54,907 nt of DNA from Butyrivibrio sp. Lineage in GTDB: Bacteria; Bacillota; Clostridia; Lachnospirales; Lachnospiraceae. The stretch spans positions 1 to 54,907 of the forward strand of contig JAFZQT010000043.1 in the NCBI GenBank assembly GCA_017620235.1, read 5' to 3'. The translations under genes were made by a program, and so were the position numbers. Positions 35,402 through 44,924 of the stretch are shown here, in pieces; positions within the stretch are counted from its first letter, which is position 1, and each line of letters starts with the position of its first letter. The notes below the pieces were generated by a model, which was not told the DNA's origin, did not search any database, and worked only from the letters and a program-made list of their open reading frames with translations.

Positions 35402-36673
35402 TTGAACAATATATCGTTAAATTATGAAAATTACATATTCCATATAGATGTAAACTCAGCTTTTCTCTCATGGTCAGCGCTCAAGCAGCTGCAGGAAGCC
35501 CCCGGATCCGTGGATCTTAGGACTATTCCTTCTGCTGTAGGCGGCGATGTAAAAACACGTCACGGAATAATTACCGCCAAATCAATCCCTGCAAAGAAAT
35601 ACGGGATTGTCACAGGAGAGCCTGTTGTCAAGGCATTGCAGAAATGTCCCAAGCTTGTTCTGGTTCGATCGGATTTTGCCACGTACAGAAAATACTCTCA
35701 CGCTTTTATCGAAATATTGAACAAGTATTCTCCGTGCGTACAGCAGGTCTCTATAGATGAAGCTTACCTTGATATGACAGGTACCGAAGCTCTATATGGT
35801 GATCTTGCAACGCCGGAACTTCCTTTTCCTATATGTGTAGCGGAAAAGATAAAAAACGAGATCCGCGATACTCTTGGTTTTACCGTCAATGTGGGGATAT
35901 CCGACAACAAACTTCTTGCTAAGATGGCAAGCGACTTTACCAAACCTGACAGAATACATACTCTTTTCCCCGATGAAATAGAAAAGAAAATGTGGTGTCT
36001 TCCTATCGGTGACTTATACGGATGTGGCAAGGCGACAGCCGAAAGGCTTATGAACATCGGAATCAGGACTATCGGAGATGCGGCAAATGCCGATTCTGTA
36101 ATGCTGGCTCATATACTTGGCGAAAATATCGGAAGCTATATCTATTACAGTGCAAACGGCTACGGAAGTACGACTGTTTCGGGTGAATACGAGGAAGCAA
36201 AGAGCTATTCCAACGAGACCACGCTTTCATCTGATCTTACATCAGATAATTATGATAAGGATATTATCCCTGTTTTAAAACATTTGTCAGAAAGTGTATC
36301 AAGGCGTCTTCGCCGCGACGGCGTATTTGGTCGAACCGTTACTGTTTCCGTAAAGACAACAGACTTTAAGCGCCATTCATGCCAGATGCAGCTTGAGAAC
36401 TCCATCGACGATGCAGACAAACTGTTTGCCTATTCCAAGGAACTCGCAGATAAGATGCTTCTTGGAGCAGAGGGGTTATTTGTAAAAGGTGAAAGTGTCA
36501 GACTTGTCGGCGTTGGATTAAGTAAGCTCGACGACGGCTCCTACAGACAGCTTTCGCTATTCGATGATTCATTTAAACAAAGCGACGAGCGAAGTAAACG
36601 GCTCAACAAAATGGCTGACGAGATCAATCTCAAATTCGGAAATGATGCAATAAAAAAGGGCTGCAATAAGTAG
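35402..36673 (+). CDS. dinB: Y-family DNA polymerase IV (DinB-like)
   Basis: A 423-residue translesion polymerase. Palm acidic residues lie in FHIDVNSAFLSW and SIDEAYLDMTG; the helix-hairpin-helix region (CGKATAERLMNIGIRTIGD) and little-finger domain (YSNETTLSSDL, SVRLVGVGLSKL) follow. I start it at TTG 35402, with AGAGG six bases upstream; an ATG in the same frame at 35234 would lie upstream of the promoter and adds unrelated residues. Expected to be induced through the LexA-like box. It converges on the RluA-family gene with only three bases between stops, sharing a hairpin. Confidence 0.92.
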   Translation: MNNISLNYENYIFHIDVNSAFLSWSALKQLQEAPGSVDLRTIPSAVGGDVKTRHGIITAKSIPAKKYGIVTGEPVVKALQKCPKLVLVRSDFATYRKYSHAFIEILNKYSPCVQQVSIDEAYLDMTGTEALYGDLATPELPFPICVAEKIKNEIRDTLGFTVNVGISDNKLLAKMASDFTKPDRIHTLFPDEIEKKMWCLPIGDLYGCGKATAERLMNIGIRTIGDAANADSVMLAHILGENIGSYIYYSANGYGSTTVSGEYEEAKSYSNETTLSSDLTSDNYDKDIIPVLKHLSESVSRRLRRDGVFGRTVTVSVKTTDFKRHSCQMQLENSIDDADKLFAYSKELADKMLLGAEGLFVKGESVRLVGVGLSKLDDGSYRQLSLFDDSFKQSDERSKRLNKMADEINLKFGNDAIKKGCNK

Positions 36674-36694
36674 GATTCATCTACTCATTGCAGC
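36660..36694. terminator. Convergent terminator embedded in two gene ends
   Basis: GCTGCAATAAGTAG (36660-36673) pairs with CTACTCATTGCAGC (36681-36694), 13 of 14. It contains the stop codons of both dinB and the RluA-family gene; the minus strand continues CCTTTTTTATTG. Confidence 0.82.
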
Positions 36695-37588
36695 TTTCAT
36701 ATCTTCGGGAAGCTCTGCATCAAAAGAGAGTTTCTCACCTGTTATGGGCTGTTCAAATTCAAGGTGGCAGGCATGAAGCGCCGCTCTTGTGAGCCCTTTA
36801 TTGTCTTCTATTTCTTTTCCGTAAAGATTATCTCCAAGAAGCGGATGTCCAAGATATGACATGTGAACTCTGATCTGGTGAGTTCTGCCTGTATCAAGCT
36901 TTAATCTGACTAAAGAAAAGTCTTTGAATTCTTTTTCTACTATATAATGGGTAACGGCTTTTTTTCCGTCGCTCCTTACTTCTCTTATCATCCTCTGCCC
37001 CGGAATTCTCTCTATTGGCGCATCAACCGTTCCCTTTTTATCTTTGAAGATCCCGCTACACAACGCAAGATACTCTTTTCTCCGCGACATGTTCTCATTC
37101 TTATGAGAAAGAATCGACGCGCTGTGTCTGTTCTTTGCAAAGATGATAAGTCCCGACGTCTCCCTGTCGAGCCTTCCGATAACGCGCATAACATGTTCCT
37201 GCCCTGTTTTGGCGAAATATCCCGCAAGAGCATTACTAAGCGAATCCTTATAATGAGCATATGAAGGATGTACGACCTGATCTCCCTTCTTATTAAGAAG
37301 AATAAGGTCTTCATCCTCATAAACTATATCTATGGGCTCATCGCTTGGAACAATAAGCGAGCTATTCTCTATATCTTCATATAATCTGACCTTCAGCACA
37401 TCACCGGGCTCAAGCTCTGAGATTATCCTGACGGGAAGCCCTTTACACATTACACCGTCATCAAAGAGCTTACATCTGCTCACTTCCCTGCTCGACAGCA
37501 TAAGCCTCTCTCGCATGACTTCACCAGCAGTGATAACGCCGTCAGCTTCCGTCACTCTATATTCAATTTCTCTATACGCTTTACTCAT
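36677..37588 (-). CDS. RluA-family 23S rRNA/tRNA pseudouridine synthase
   Basis: A 303-residue pseudouridine synthase of the RluA branch: an N-terminal S4-like RNA-binding part (SSREVSRCKLFDDGVMCKGLPV), then the catalytic core with the Asp in GRLDRETSGLIIFAKN and the late LDTGRTHQIRVHMSYLGHPLLGD signature. The site it modifies cannot be told from sequence. Start at 37588: the -10 box ends only seven bases before this ATG and no ribosome site precedes it, so the mRNA is likely leaderless. Converges with dinB. Confidence 0.92.
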   Translation of the reverse strand: MSKAYREIEYRVTEADGVITAGEVMRERLMLSSREVSRCKLFDDGVMCKGLPVRIISELEPGDVLKVRLYEDIENSSLIVPSDEPIDIVYEDEDLILLNKKGDQVVHPSYAHYKDSLSNALAGYFAKTGQEHVMRVIGRLDRETSGLIIFAKNRHSASILSHKNENMSRRKEYLALCSGIFKDKKGTVDAPIERIPGQRMIREVRSDGKKAVTHYIVEKEFKDFSLVRLKLDTGRTHQIRVHMSYLGHPLLGDNLYGKEIEDNKGLTRAALHACHLEFEQPITGEKLSFDAELPEDMKAAMSR

Positions 37589-37595
37589 AGTGGGT

Positions 37596-37624
37596 ATTCT
37601 ATTAGAAAAATGCATGACTGTCAA
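37596..37624 (-). promoter_or_regulatory. Promoter giving a leaderless RluA-family mRNA
   Basis: Minus strand: TTGACA (37619-37624), 17 bases, TAGAAT (37596-37601). Seven bases (ACCCACT) separate it from the ATG at 37588, the spot where RNA polymerase should start. The T run of the PhoH terminator merges into the TTGACA. Confidence 0.75.
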
Positions 37625-37651
37625 AAAACGGCGGCAAATAAAATGCCGCCG
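37623..37651 (-). terminator. Terminator of the PIN-PhoH gene
   Basis: CGGCGGCA (37629-37636) pairs with TGCCGCCG (37644-37651); minus strand continues TTTTTTG, directly overlapping the next promoter. Confidence 0.9.
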
Positions 37652-37660
37652 CTTTCATTA

Positions 37661-39046
37661 TTATTTTTTGTCTTGTAATCGCTCAATGGCATCCATGGCA
37701 AGGCTGCTTCGCTCACATTCTGAAGCAGACAGAGAAATCTGCCAGCAGTAAGGACTGCCCTTCATGTGCTCACTTGCATAAGATAAGCCGTTTGTCCGCT
37801 CATCGAGGAATGGTCTGTCTATCTGGTTTGGATCGCCGAGAAGGATAATCTTGGTGTCCTTGCCGGCCCTCGTTATAATTCCTTTTGCCTGAGTGGGCGT
37901 CATGTTCTGAGCTTCATCTATTATAAGGTATGTCTTCAGGATTGACCGTCCTCTAATAAAGTTCAAAGCTTCGCACTGAATGATGCCGCGCTCAAATACT
38001 TCGTCTGTTTTATCAGTAAGTTCTTTCTCATCCTTATATCGCTCTTCCTCGTTGGAATCTATAAGCTGCTCAAGATTGTCGATTATGGGACGCATAAGAG
38101 GTGAGATCTTTTCCTGCTCGTCTCCGGGCAAAAATCCTATATCATCATCAAACTGTGAATTGGGTCTGCACACCAGAATCCTTCTGTACTCGCCCGTAGG
38201 TCTGTTGAGCATCTTCTCAAGGCCAACAGCAAGTGAATAGAAAGTCTTTGCGGTTCCCGCCATTCCTTTGACAATAACAAGAGGTGCAACATCAGCAGGC
38301 TGCATAAGTGCCTCCTGAAGGAAATACTGACCTGCGTTTCTTGGCTTAACGCCATAGGGCTGACTCTTTTCATATTCAAGCTTTTTGATATAGCCTTTTG
38401 AGACTCTGCCCATCTGAGTTTTGTTGTTGGACTGATCTGCCCTTACAACAACAAACTCGTTTTCGTAGAGTTCAGGCGAATACTGCTTTCCATCTGCGTC
38501 ACAGCAATACACCTTATCTACAGGAATTCCTTTTTTCTTGAACTCCTTAAAAGCATCCTCGGGAGCGTACACATCTACTCGTCCGCTGTACTGCTCACCA
38601 CCTCCCGCAACCTGCTCAGTGGTAAAGTCCTCAGATTTCATATCCAGTATCTGAGCCTTTATCCTTAAGAGAATGTCCTTGGTTACAAGAATTACCTGCT
38701 CTTTCCTAGTATCCGAAAGTCCTTTGCATACTTTCAGGATTCGGTTGTCGGATTTGTGCTCCGACAGATCCTTGGGAAGCTCTACATCCTTGAAGTTCTT
38801 TTCAACCCTTAGAACTCCACCGTTGTCAAGCTTAACCCCTGCAACAAGATCGCCTTTACCCCGAATCTGCTCGAGGATCTTGATTGCCTCACGTACATTA
38901 GCTCCTCTCTCGCCCTCATCACGCTTGTGGGCGTCAAGTTCTTCTAAGACTACCAGCGGAAGAACGACCTCGTTATCCTCAAAGCACGTCAAGGCGTGTG
39001 GTGCCTGAATCAAAACATTGGTGTCCAGTACGTAGATCTTCTTCAT
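37661..39046 (-). CDS. PIN-PhoH fusion (PhoH2-type RNA helicase/nuclease)
   Basis: A 461-residue PhoH2-type protein: residues 1-130 form a PIN RNase domain (YVLDTNVLIQAPHAL with the first Asp, LEELDAHK, and later acidic DNRIL). The C-terminal part is the PhoH ATPase (VVIVKGMAGTAKTFYSLAVG as Walker A, YLIIDEAQNMTPTQ as Walker B, ILLGDPNQID as sensor). Together these unwind and cut RNA. The Walker A reads GMAGTAKT instead of GxAGTGKT. GGGGAGG precedes the start. It ends 37 bases before the RluA-family promoter. Confidence 0.93.
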   Translation of the reverse strand: MKKIYVLDTNVLIQAPHALTCFEDNEVVLPLVVLEELDAHKRDEGERGANVREAIKILEQIRGKGDLVAGVKLDNGGVLRVEKNFKDVELPKDLSEHKSDNRILKVCKGLSDTRKEQVILVTKDILLRIKAQILDMKSEDFTTEQVAGGGEQYSGRVDVYAPEDAFKEFKKKGIPVDKVYCCDADGKQYSPELYENEFVVVRADQSNNKTQMGRVSKGYIKKLEYEKSQPYGVKPRNAGQYFLQEALMQPADVAPLVIVKGMAGTAKTFYSLAVGLEKMLNRPTGEYRRILVCRPNSQFDDDIGFLPGDEQEKISPLMRPIIDNLEQLIDSNEEERYKDEKELTDKTDEVFERGIIQCEALNFIRGRSILKTYLIIDEAQNMTPTQAKGIITRAGKDTKIILLGDPNQIDRPFLDERTNGLSYASEHMKGSPYCWQISLSASECERSSLAMDAIERLQDKK

Positions 39047-39153
39047 ACGGAGCCCTCCCCATATTTTATTTTTAATACAGACATATTATCTACAATCTGT
39101 ATCATGTATTAATTATACCACATATAGTGTTCTTGTCGTTAATAACAATAAAA

Positions 39154-39211
39154 ATACACAATATCTTGTCAAATTAATGTCAATCATTCAATAAGACAAA
39201 ATATTGTGTAT
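39154..39211 (-). terminator. Large hairpin terminating the SulP gene
   Basis: ATACACAATATCTTGTC (39154-39170) pairs with GACAAAATATTGTGTAT (39195-39211), 16 of 17, around a 24-base loop; minus strand then has TTTTTATTG. Confidence 0.8.
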
Positions 39212-39247
39212 CTTTTTATGTGAACTCTGTTCTATGTTTAGATATAA

Positions 39248-40891
39248 TCAAAGCTCGGCAGCTCTTGCAAGTGCATCATCAATGTGAGGTCTGAAGTTCT
39301 CACGTCCGACAAGATCAACGAAGCCATCTTTTTCCATTGTACTCATAGGCTGCTCATTTACATGTGAGAATACAAGAGTTACGTTGTTCTTCTTGCATCT
39401 GTTGTAGAGTTCCTCAAATGAGTGCATAGCTGTCGCATCGATAGCCGGAACACCTCTCATACGGATGACAAGAACTCTCGTGAACTCCTTGAATCCGATT
39501 GCTGCGATCTGCTCAGCATCACCAAAGAACATTGGTCCGCTTATCTCGTATACGCGAACATGCTTGGGAATATCTCTAAGACCTGTTCCATCCGGATCAT
39601 CTTCGGGATCATAGTACTTCCATCCCTTTACTCTTGACTCTTCGCTCATTCTCTTCATAAATAGAACGCATGCAGCAACCATTCCGATCTCAATAGCAAC
39701 AACAAGATCGAACACGATTGTAAGAACAAAAGTCATTACAAGAACAAGAATATCGCTCTTAGGTGCTGTCTTACAAAGATGTACAAAAGTTCTCCACTGG
39801 CACATGTTATATGCGACCATAAACAAGATTGCAGCAATTGTAGGCATAGGAATAAGCGCTGCAAAAGGCATGAGCACAACAAGTACAAGAACAAGGCATA
39901 CAGAATGGATCATACCTGCAATAGGAGTTCTTCCACCATTCTTGATGTTTGCTGCTGTACGTGCGATAGCGCCTGTAGCAGGAATTCCGCCAAAAAGAGC
40001 TGAACCGATGTTACCAACACCCTGTGCTACAAGTTCCATGTTTGATCTGTGCTTGGAATCAATCATGCTGTCTGCGACAACACATGACAAAAGAGATTCT
40101 ATAGCTGCAAGAATCGCGATGGTAAAGCCATCTCCCGCAACTTCTCTAAGTGTCTTATAGCTGAAAGCCGGAAATCTGAGTGCAGGGAGCTGTCCCTTTA
40201 TCTCATAGAGATCGCCGATTGTATTAACATTCATATTAAGGAGCTTAACCATAAGGATACCAACGATAACAGCAATAAGCGATCCGGGTATCTTCTTATT
40301 GATCTTTGGCCAGATAATCTGAATAGCAAGACATATAACTCCGACAATTAAAGCTCCGTAATTGATCGTTGCTATATTTTTTCCGATTGCCTCAATCTTT
40401 TCTACCGTCTCTACAGTCACAGTTCCTGCAGGATAAGTAAGTCCGAGGAAATCTTTGATTTGACCGACAAAAATAGTTACAGCAATACCTGCCGTAAATC
40501 CTGTAGTAATTGTATACGGAATAAATTTGATAAGTGATCCGAGCTTGAAAACGCCCATTAAGACAAGAATAATACCTGCAAATATTGTAGCAAGAGCAAG
40601 CCCTTCCATTCCTTTATTTGCAACTATTCCTGCAACTATAGTTGCAAAAGCTGCAGTCGGACCTGCAATCTGTACTCTGCTTCCACCAAGGAAAGAGATG
40701 ATAAATCCCGCTACTATCGCGGTATAAAGTCCTTCTTCAGGTCCTACGCCGGATGCAAGTGCAAGCGCAATCGAGAGCGGAAGTGCAATAATCGCAACAA
40801 TAATTCCCGATATCAGGTCCTGTGAGAACTGCTTGCCGTTATACCCTTTCATAACAGTAAACAGCATGGGTTTCAATCTTTCATTTTCCAT
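39248..40891 (-). CDS. SulP-family anion transporter with STAS domain
   Basis: A 547-residue SulP/SLC26 transporter: about 10-14 membrane helices in the first ~400 residues (signature segment PTAAFATIVAGIVANKG near residue 80 and GIPATGAIARTAANIKNGGRTP), then a C-terminal STAS domain (ISGPMFFGDAEQIA, LVIRMRGVPAIDATAMHSFEEL). Moves sulfate, bicarbonate or another anion; the substrate is not predictable. The start is the ATG with GGGAG at good spacing. It follows oppA by 80 bases with a terminator hairpin between, so it probably depends on read-through or a weak promoter of its own. Confidence 0.93.
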   Translation of the reverse strand: MENERLKPMLFTVMKGYNGKQFSQDLISGIIVAIIALPLSIALALASGVGPEEGLYTAIVAGFIISFLGGSRVQIAGPTAAFATIVAGIVANKGMEGLALATIFAGIILVLMGVFKLGSLIKFIPYTITTGFTAGIAVTIFVGQIKDFLGLTYPAGTVTVETVEKIEAIGKNIATINYGALIVGVICLAIQIIWPKINKKIPGSLIAVIVGILMVKLLNMNVNTIGDLYEIKGQLPALRFPAFSYKTLREVAGDGFTIAILAAIESLLSCVVADSMIDSKHRSNMELVAQGVGNIGSALFGGIPATGAIARTAANIKNGGRTPIAGMIHSVCLVLVLVVLMPFAALIPMPTIAAILFMVAYNMCQWRTFVHLCKTAPKSDILVLVMTFVLTIVFDLVVAIEIGMVAACVLFMKRMSEESRVKGWKYYDPEDDPDGTGLRDIPKHVRVYEISGPMFFGDAEQIAAIGFKEFTRVLVIRMRGVPAIDATAMHSFEELYNRCKKNNVTLVFSHVNEQPMSTMEKDGFVDLVGRENFRPHIDDALARAAEL

Positions 40892-40915
40892 AATAAGTCT
40901 CCCTTTCATAACATA

Positions 40916-40949
40916 AAACGTCGCCCCGGACGTTACCGAGGCGGCGTTT
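40916..40949 (-). terminator. Terminator at the end of the opp operon
   Basis: AAACGTCGCC (40916-40925) pairs with GGCGGCGTTT (40940-40949), one G-U, inner loop 14; minus strand continues TTTTATG. Confidence 0.75.
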
Positions 40950-40970
40950 CATATTATAACACGTATTCAA

Positions 40971-42857
40971 TTACTTGTTAACTTTTGCGTGTAAGAAGAA
41001 CTTAAATCCAAGAGGACTTGAGTAGAATCCTGATACGCTTTCGTCAATCATGTAGATATCTGTGTAGAAGTAGATAGGGCAGATACATCCTGTTGACATA
41101 AGGAGATCTTCTGCTCTGTGCATAAGCTCATAACGTGTCTTAGAATCTGTGCACTCTTTGATGTCCTTTACGATAACATCATAAGTCTCAGCCCATGTTC
41201 CGTTCTCAACCTTTGTATCATAACCAAGGTCTGTGATATCAAGGCTGTATGCCTTCTGATCTTTATTTGCACCCTTACCGAACTGAACATCGTTGTTACC
41301 TGATCCTGTGATCCACATATCAAGGAATGAAATAGGATCGTTGTAATCTGCGAGCCATCCGTTACGTGCTACTGAGAAATCACCCTTCTTACGAGTTTCA
41401 AGGAATGTAGCCCACTCCTGGTTCTCAAGGCTCATTGTGATTCCAAGTGTTGAAAGTGAAGCCTGAACAGCCTCAGCAATTGCCTTATGGTTGTCGTTTG
41501 TATTGTAGAGATATGTAAGCTTAGGAACATCTGTGAACTGCTGCTTAGTCTCGTCATATGTGTAGTACTTCTTAAGAGTCTCTACAGCTTTTCCCCAGTT
41601 TGCTTCATATCCAGTTTCTGTAACATCATAATATCCAACATAGCTGGGATCAGGACCTGCATTCTCATAGAACTGTGATCCATCAGCATCTGTAAGTCCC
41701 ATAGCTACGAAAGAAGAAGCAGGGATTTCACCCTTCTTTGAAACATCGTTAACGATGTAGTTTCTATCGATAAGAAGAGCAATTGCATTACGGATCTCAG
41801 CCTCTGCCTTTGCCTTCTCAGTTCCTGTGAGCTTGCTTGACTTAGGAAGAAGACTCTCATTGTTGTTCCAGCAGATGTAATATGTTCCGAGCTGACCTTC
41901 GATCTTAAGCTCTGTAGGATACTTCTCTTTGAGGTTTGAAATCTCGTTGTTAGGAACTTCATCGATGAACTCCCATGATCCGTTCTCAAAGTTTGCAAGC
42001 ATATTGTTATTATCATCTGAAAGATAGAAATTGATCTCATTCATTGTTACGTCAGCTGCATCGACAAAATCATCTCTCTTTGCAAGCTTGATAACAGAGT
42101 TGTGCTGCCAATCAGAAATTGTGTAAGCACCGTTACAAATATATGTCTTAGGATCTGTTGACCAGCTCTCATCTGCTACAACATCCTCACGAACAGGCAT
42201 GTATGCAGGGAAAGCAAGAAGCTCGTTCCAGTAAGGAACATCGTTCTTCAATGTAACAACGATAGTCTTATCATCAGGCGCTTCTACTTTGAGCTTTTCA
42301 TCGCCCTTTGCACCATCAGCATACATCTCATCATAACCTAAGATTACATCGAACATGTAGCAATAGTCAGCTGCAAGAGCAGGACCAGCTGCACGATTCC
42401 ATGCATAAACGAAATCACCGGCTGTAACGTCCTTACCATCTGACCACTTAAGACCATCCTTAAGCTTATATGTATAAGTTACTGTTCCGTCGTCGTTCTT
42501 TACACCTTCTGTAAATTCCTCTGCGCAATCAGGCTGAAGCTCAACCTTTCCCTTTGAATCAAGGCCCCACTTAGCAAGACCTGAGAAAAGGTGGCTGATA
42601 ACAGATGCTCCGTCAACTGATGAGTTAACAGCAGGATCAAGAGATGCAGGCTCTGAAGCGAGACATACATTGATAACACCTGTATTGTTTCCGCCCTCTT
42701 CGGCCTTTGCATTTTCATTTCCCTGTCCAGCCATCTGTACAGATGTAGATGTCTGTGTGCTTGCCTTTTCTTCTGCGGTTTCTGTTTTATTTCCGCAAGC
42801 GGCGAGGCTCAGTAACATGCTTGACGCAAGAAGTACTGAGAGTAGTTTCTTTTTCAT
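40971..42857 (-). CDS. oppA: Oligopeptide-binding lipoprotein OppA
   Basis: A 628-residue solute-binding lipoprotein of family 5. The signal peptide ends LLSLAACGNKTE with the lipidated Cys at about residue 22, followed by a Glu/Thr linker. The folded part begins VINVCLASEPASLDPAVNSSVDG, the SBP_bac_5 start; later YTYKLKDGLKWSDGKDVTAGDFVYAWNR is the family signature. It binds peptides outside the cell and delivers them to OppBC. Last of five opp genes, 40 bases after oppF; often the most abundant product. GGAGG precedes the ATG. Confidence 0.96.
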   Translation of the reverse strand: MKKKLLSVLLASSMLLSLAACGNKTETAEEKASTQTSTSVQMAGQGNENAKAEEGGNNTGVINVCLASEPASLDPAVNSSVDGASVISHLFSGLAKWGLDSKGKVELQPDCAEEFTEGVKNDDGTVTYTYKLKDGLKWSDGKDVTAGDFVYAWNRAAGPALAADYCYMFDVILGYDEMYADGAKGDEKLKVEAPDDKTIVVTLKNDVPYWNELLAFPAYMPVREDVVADESWSTDPKTYICNGAYTISDWQHNSVIKLAKRDDFVDAADVTMNEINFYLSDDNNNMLANFENGSWEFIDEVPNNEISNLKEKYPTELKIEGQLGTYYICWNNNESLLPKSSKLTGTEKAKAEAEIRNAIALLIDRNYIVNDVSKKGEIPASSFVAMGLTDADGSQFYENAGPDPSYVGYYDVTETGYEANWGKAVETLKKYYTYDETKQQFTDVPKLTYLYNTNDNHKAIAEAVQASLSTLGITMSLENQEWATFLETRKKGDFSVARNGWLADYNDPISFLDMWITGSGNNDVQFGKGANKDQKAYSLDITDLGYDTKVENGTWAETYDVIVKDIKECTDSKTRYELMHRAEDLLMSTGCICPIYFYTDIYMIDESVSGFYSSPLGFKFFLHAKVNK

Positions 42858-42896
42858 AATTTTCCTCCTTCTGAATTATGAATGTTAATATATCAT

Positions 42897-43889
42897 TTAG
42901 TTGGCATCTTCTACATGATGACACGCAACAAAGTGACCTTTGCTAACTTCCTTAAATTCAGGCATACTCTCTGCACAATCTGCTTTTGCATAAGGGCATC
43001 TGGTACGGAAAGGACATCCTGAAGGAGCATTAAGCGGGCTCGGAATATCACCCGAAAGTGCAATTCGCTTGTTTGCTCTCGCGATCTTAGGATCAGGAAT
43101 AGGAACCGCGGAAAGAAGTGATTTACTGTATGGATGAAGCGGATGCTTGTAAATCTCATCAGCATCTGCAAGCTCAACCATCTTACCGAGGTACATAACT
43201 GCTATCCTGTCACTGATATGTCTTACAACCAAGAGGTCATGGGCAATAAACAAATATGTAAGCCCAAGCTTGTCCTGAAGTTCATCAAACATATTTATTA
43301 CCTGTGCCTGGATTGAAACGTCCAATGCAGATACAGGCTCATCGCACACTATGAATTCCGGATTTACGGAAAGAGATCTTGCGATACCGATACGCTGTCT
43401 CTGTCCGCCTGAGAACTCATGCGCATATCTTGAAGCATGCTCACTGTTAAGACCCACATAGCTCATGAGCTCAAGGATACGCTCTCTTCTCTCTTCCTGT
43501 GTTTTATAAAGCTTGTGTATATCAAGAGGCTCTCCGATAATATCAGAAACAGTCATTCTGGGATTCAATGATGAATATGGATCCTGGAATACCATTGTTG
43601 CCTTTTTTCTAAATTCCTTAATATCACTCTTAGTCTTTATAAGTTTGCCGTCGTACCAGATTTCTCCTGCTGTCGGCTTATATAGATTTAATATTGTTCT
43701 ACCAACTGTAGTCTTACCGCATCCTGACTCACCAACAAGTCCAAGTGTTTCACCCTTTTTAATAGAAAAAGAAACATCATCAACGGCTTTTAAATACTTT
43801 GATTTAAAAAATCCTACATTAATATTAAAGTACTCTTTTAAATGTTTTATTTCAACGAGATTTTTTTCGTTATTGATATTTTCGCTCAC
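42897..43889 (-). CDS. oppF: Oligopeptide transporter ATPase OppF
   Basis: A 330-residue ABC ATPase of the Opp/Dpp type: Walker [13 protein letters not shown]-loop in [13 protein letters not shown], signature [14 protein letters not shown], Walker [15 protein letters not shown], and the C-terminal oligo_HPY region with Cys-rich [14 protein letters not shown], which binds an Fe-S cluster in some relatives. It starts at GTG within a GTGA overlap with the stop of oppD, so the two are coupled. Powers peptide uptake with OppD at the inner face of the membrane. Confidence 0.95.
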   Translation of the reverse strand: MSENINNEKNLVEIKHLKEYFNINVGFFKSKYLKAVDDVSFSIKKGETLGLVGESGCGKTTVGRTILNLYKPTAGEIWYDGKLIKTKSDIKEFRKKATMVFQDPYSSLNPRMTVSDIIGEPLDIHKLYKTQEERRERILELMSYVGLNSEHASRYAHEFSGGQRQRIGIARSLSVNPEFIVCDEPVSALDVSIQAQVINMFDELQDKLGLTYLFIAHDLLVVRHISDRIAVMYLGKMVELADADEIYKHPLHPYSKSLLSAVPIPDPKIARANKRIALSGDIPSPLNAPSGCPFRTRCPYAKADCAESMPEFKEVSKGHFVACHHVEDAN

Positions 43890-44875
43890 TTTGACTCACC
43901 GCCTTCCATCTGCTTCTTTACATTCATCCAGCAACCAGCCGCATGATCAGCATTGATCTGCATACGCTCTGCTCTCTCACGAAGACAGATTTTCATAGCA
44001 GCGTCACATCTAGGTGCAAAAGGACATCCCTTTGGCATATTGAGAAGGTCGATAGGTGTACCTGAGATAGGCTCAAGCTTCTTACCTTCTTTTCCCTCTG
44101 TGGGGATTGAGCGAAGTAATCCTTTTGTATATTCATGGCAGGGATTGTAGAAAATCTCATCTGCTGTACCCTGCTCACATATTGATCCTGCATACATTAC
44201 AATAACTTCATCACACATCTGGGCAACAACACCAAGATCGTGAGTGATCATGATAATTGCCATTCCAAGTTCTTTCTGAAGAGACTTCATAAGATCAAGG
44301 ATCTGAGCCTGAATTGTTACATCGAGAGCTGTTGTAGGCTCATCGGCAATAAGAATATCAGGTTCGCACGCAAGTGCCATAGCGATCATAACACGCTGTC
44401 TCATTCCGCCTGAAAACTCATACGGATACTGATTCATTCTCTTTTCAGGTTCATTTACATTAACAAGCTTGAGCATCTCTATTGCACGCTCTTTAGCCTG
44501 CTCTTTATTTCTGTTTGTATGGAGAAGAATTGCCTCCATAAGCTGATGTCCGATTGTATATGTAGGATTAAGTGATGTCATCGGATCCTGGAAAATAATA
44601 GAAACCTTATTTCCACGAACGGTCTTCATAACCTTCTCGCCTGCACCAACAAGCTCCTGTCCGTCAAGCTTTATTGAGCCTGAAACTATTTTTCCGGCTC
44701 CGGCAAGTATCTGCATAATTGAATATGCTGTTACAGACTTACCTGAACCTGACTCTCCTACTATTCCGAGTACTTTTCCTCTATCTAAATAAAATGATAC
44801 GCCATTAACTGCCTTAACCTCTCCGGCGTCGGTAAAAAATGAGGTATGCAGATCTTTAACTTCTAATAAACTCAT
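43886..44875 (-). CDS. oppD: Oligopeptide transporter ATPase OppD
   Basis: A 329-residue ABC ATPase: Walker [14 protein letters not shown], signature [14 protein letters not shown], Walker [16 protein letters not shown]-loop ITHDLG, then the C-terminal domain with [14 protein letters not shown]. It pairs with OppF (start overlaps its stop) to form the ATPase heterodimer of the peptide importer. A GGAG site lies before the ATG. The gene follows oppC by 49 bases. Confidence 0.95.
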   Translation of the reverse strand: MSLLEVKDLHTSFFTDAGEVKAVNGVSFYLDRGKVLGIVGESGSGKSVTAYSIMQILAGAGKIVSGSIKLDGQELVGAGEKVMKTVRGNKVSIIFQDPMTSLNPTYTIGHQLMEAILLHTNRNKEQAKERAIEMLKLVNVNEPEKRMNQYPYEFSGGMRQRVMIAMALACEPDILIADEPTTALDVTIQAQILDLMKSLQKELGMAIIMITHDLGVVAQMCDEVIVMYAGSICEQGTADEIFYNPCHEYTKGLLRSIPTEGKEGKKLEPISGTPIDLLNMPKGCPFAPRCDAAMKICLRERAERMQINADHAAGCWMNVKKQMEGGESK

Positions 44876-44924
44876 CTTTTAAAATCTCCAAATTATATTG
44901 TTCTACTGTAAAACATCAGTCACA

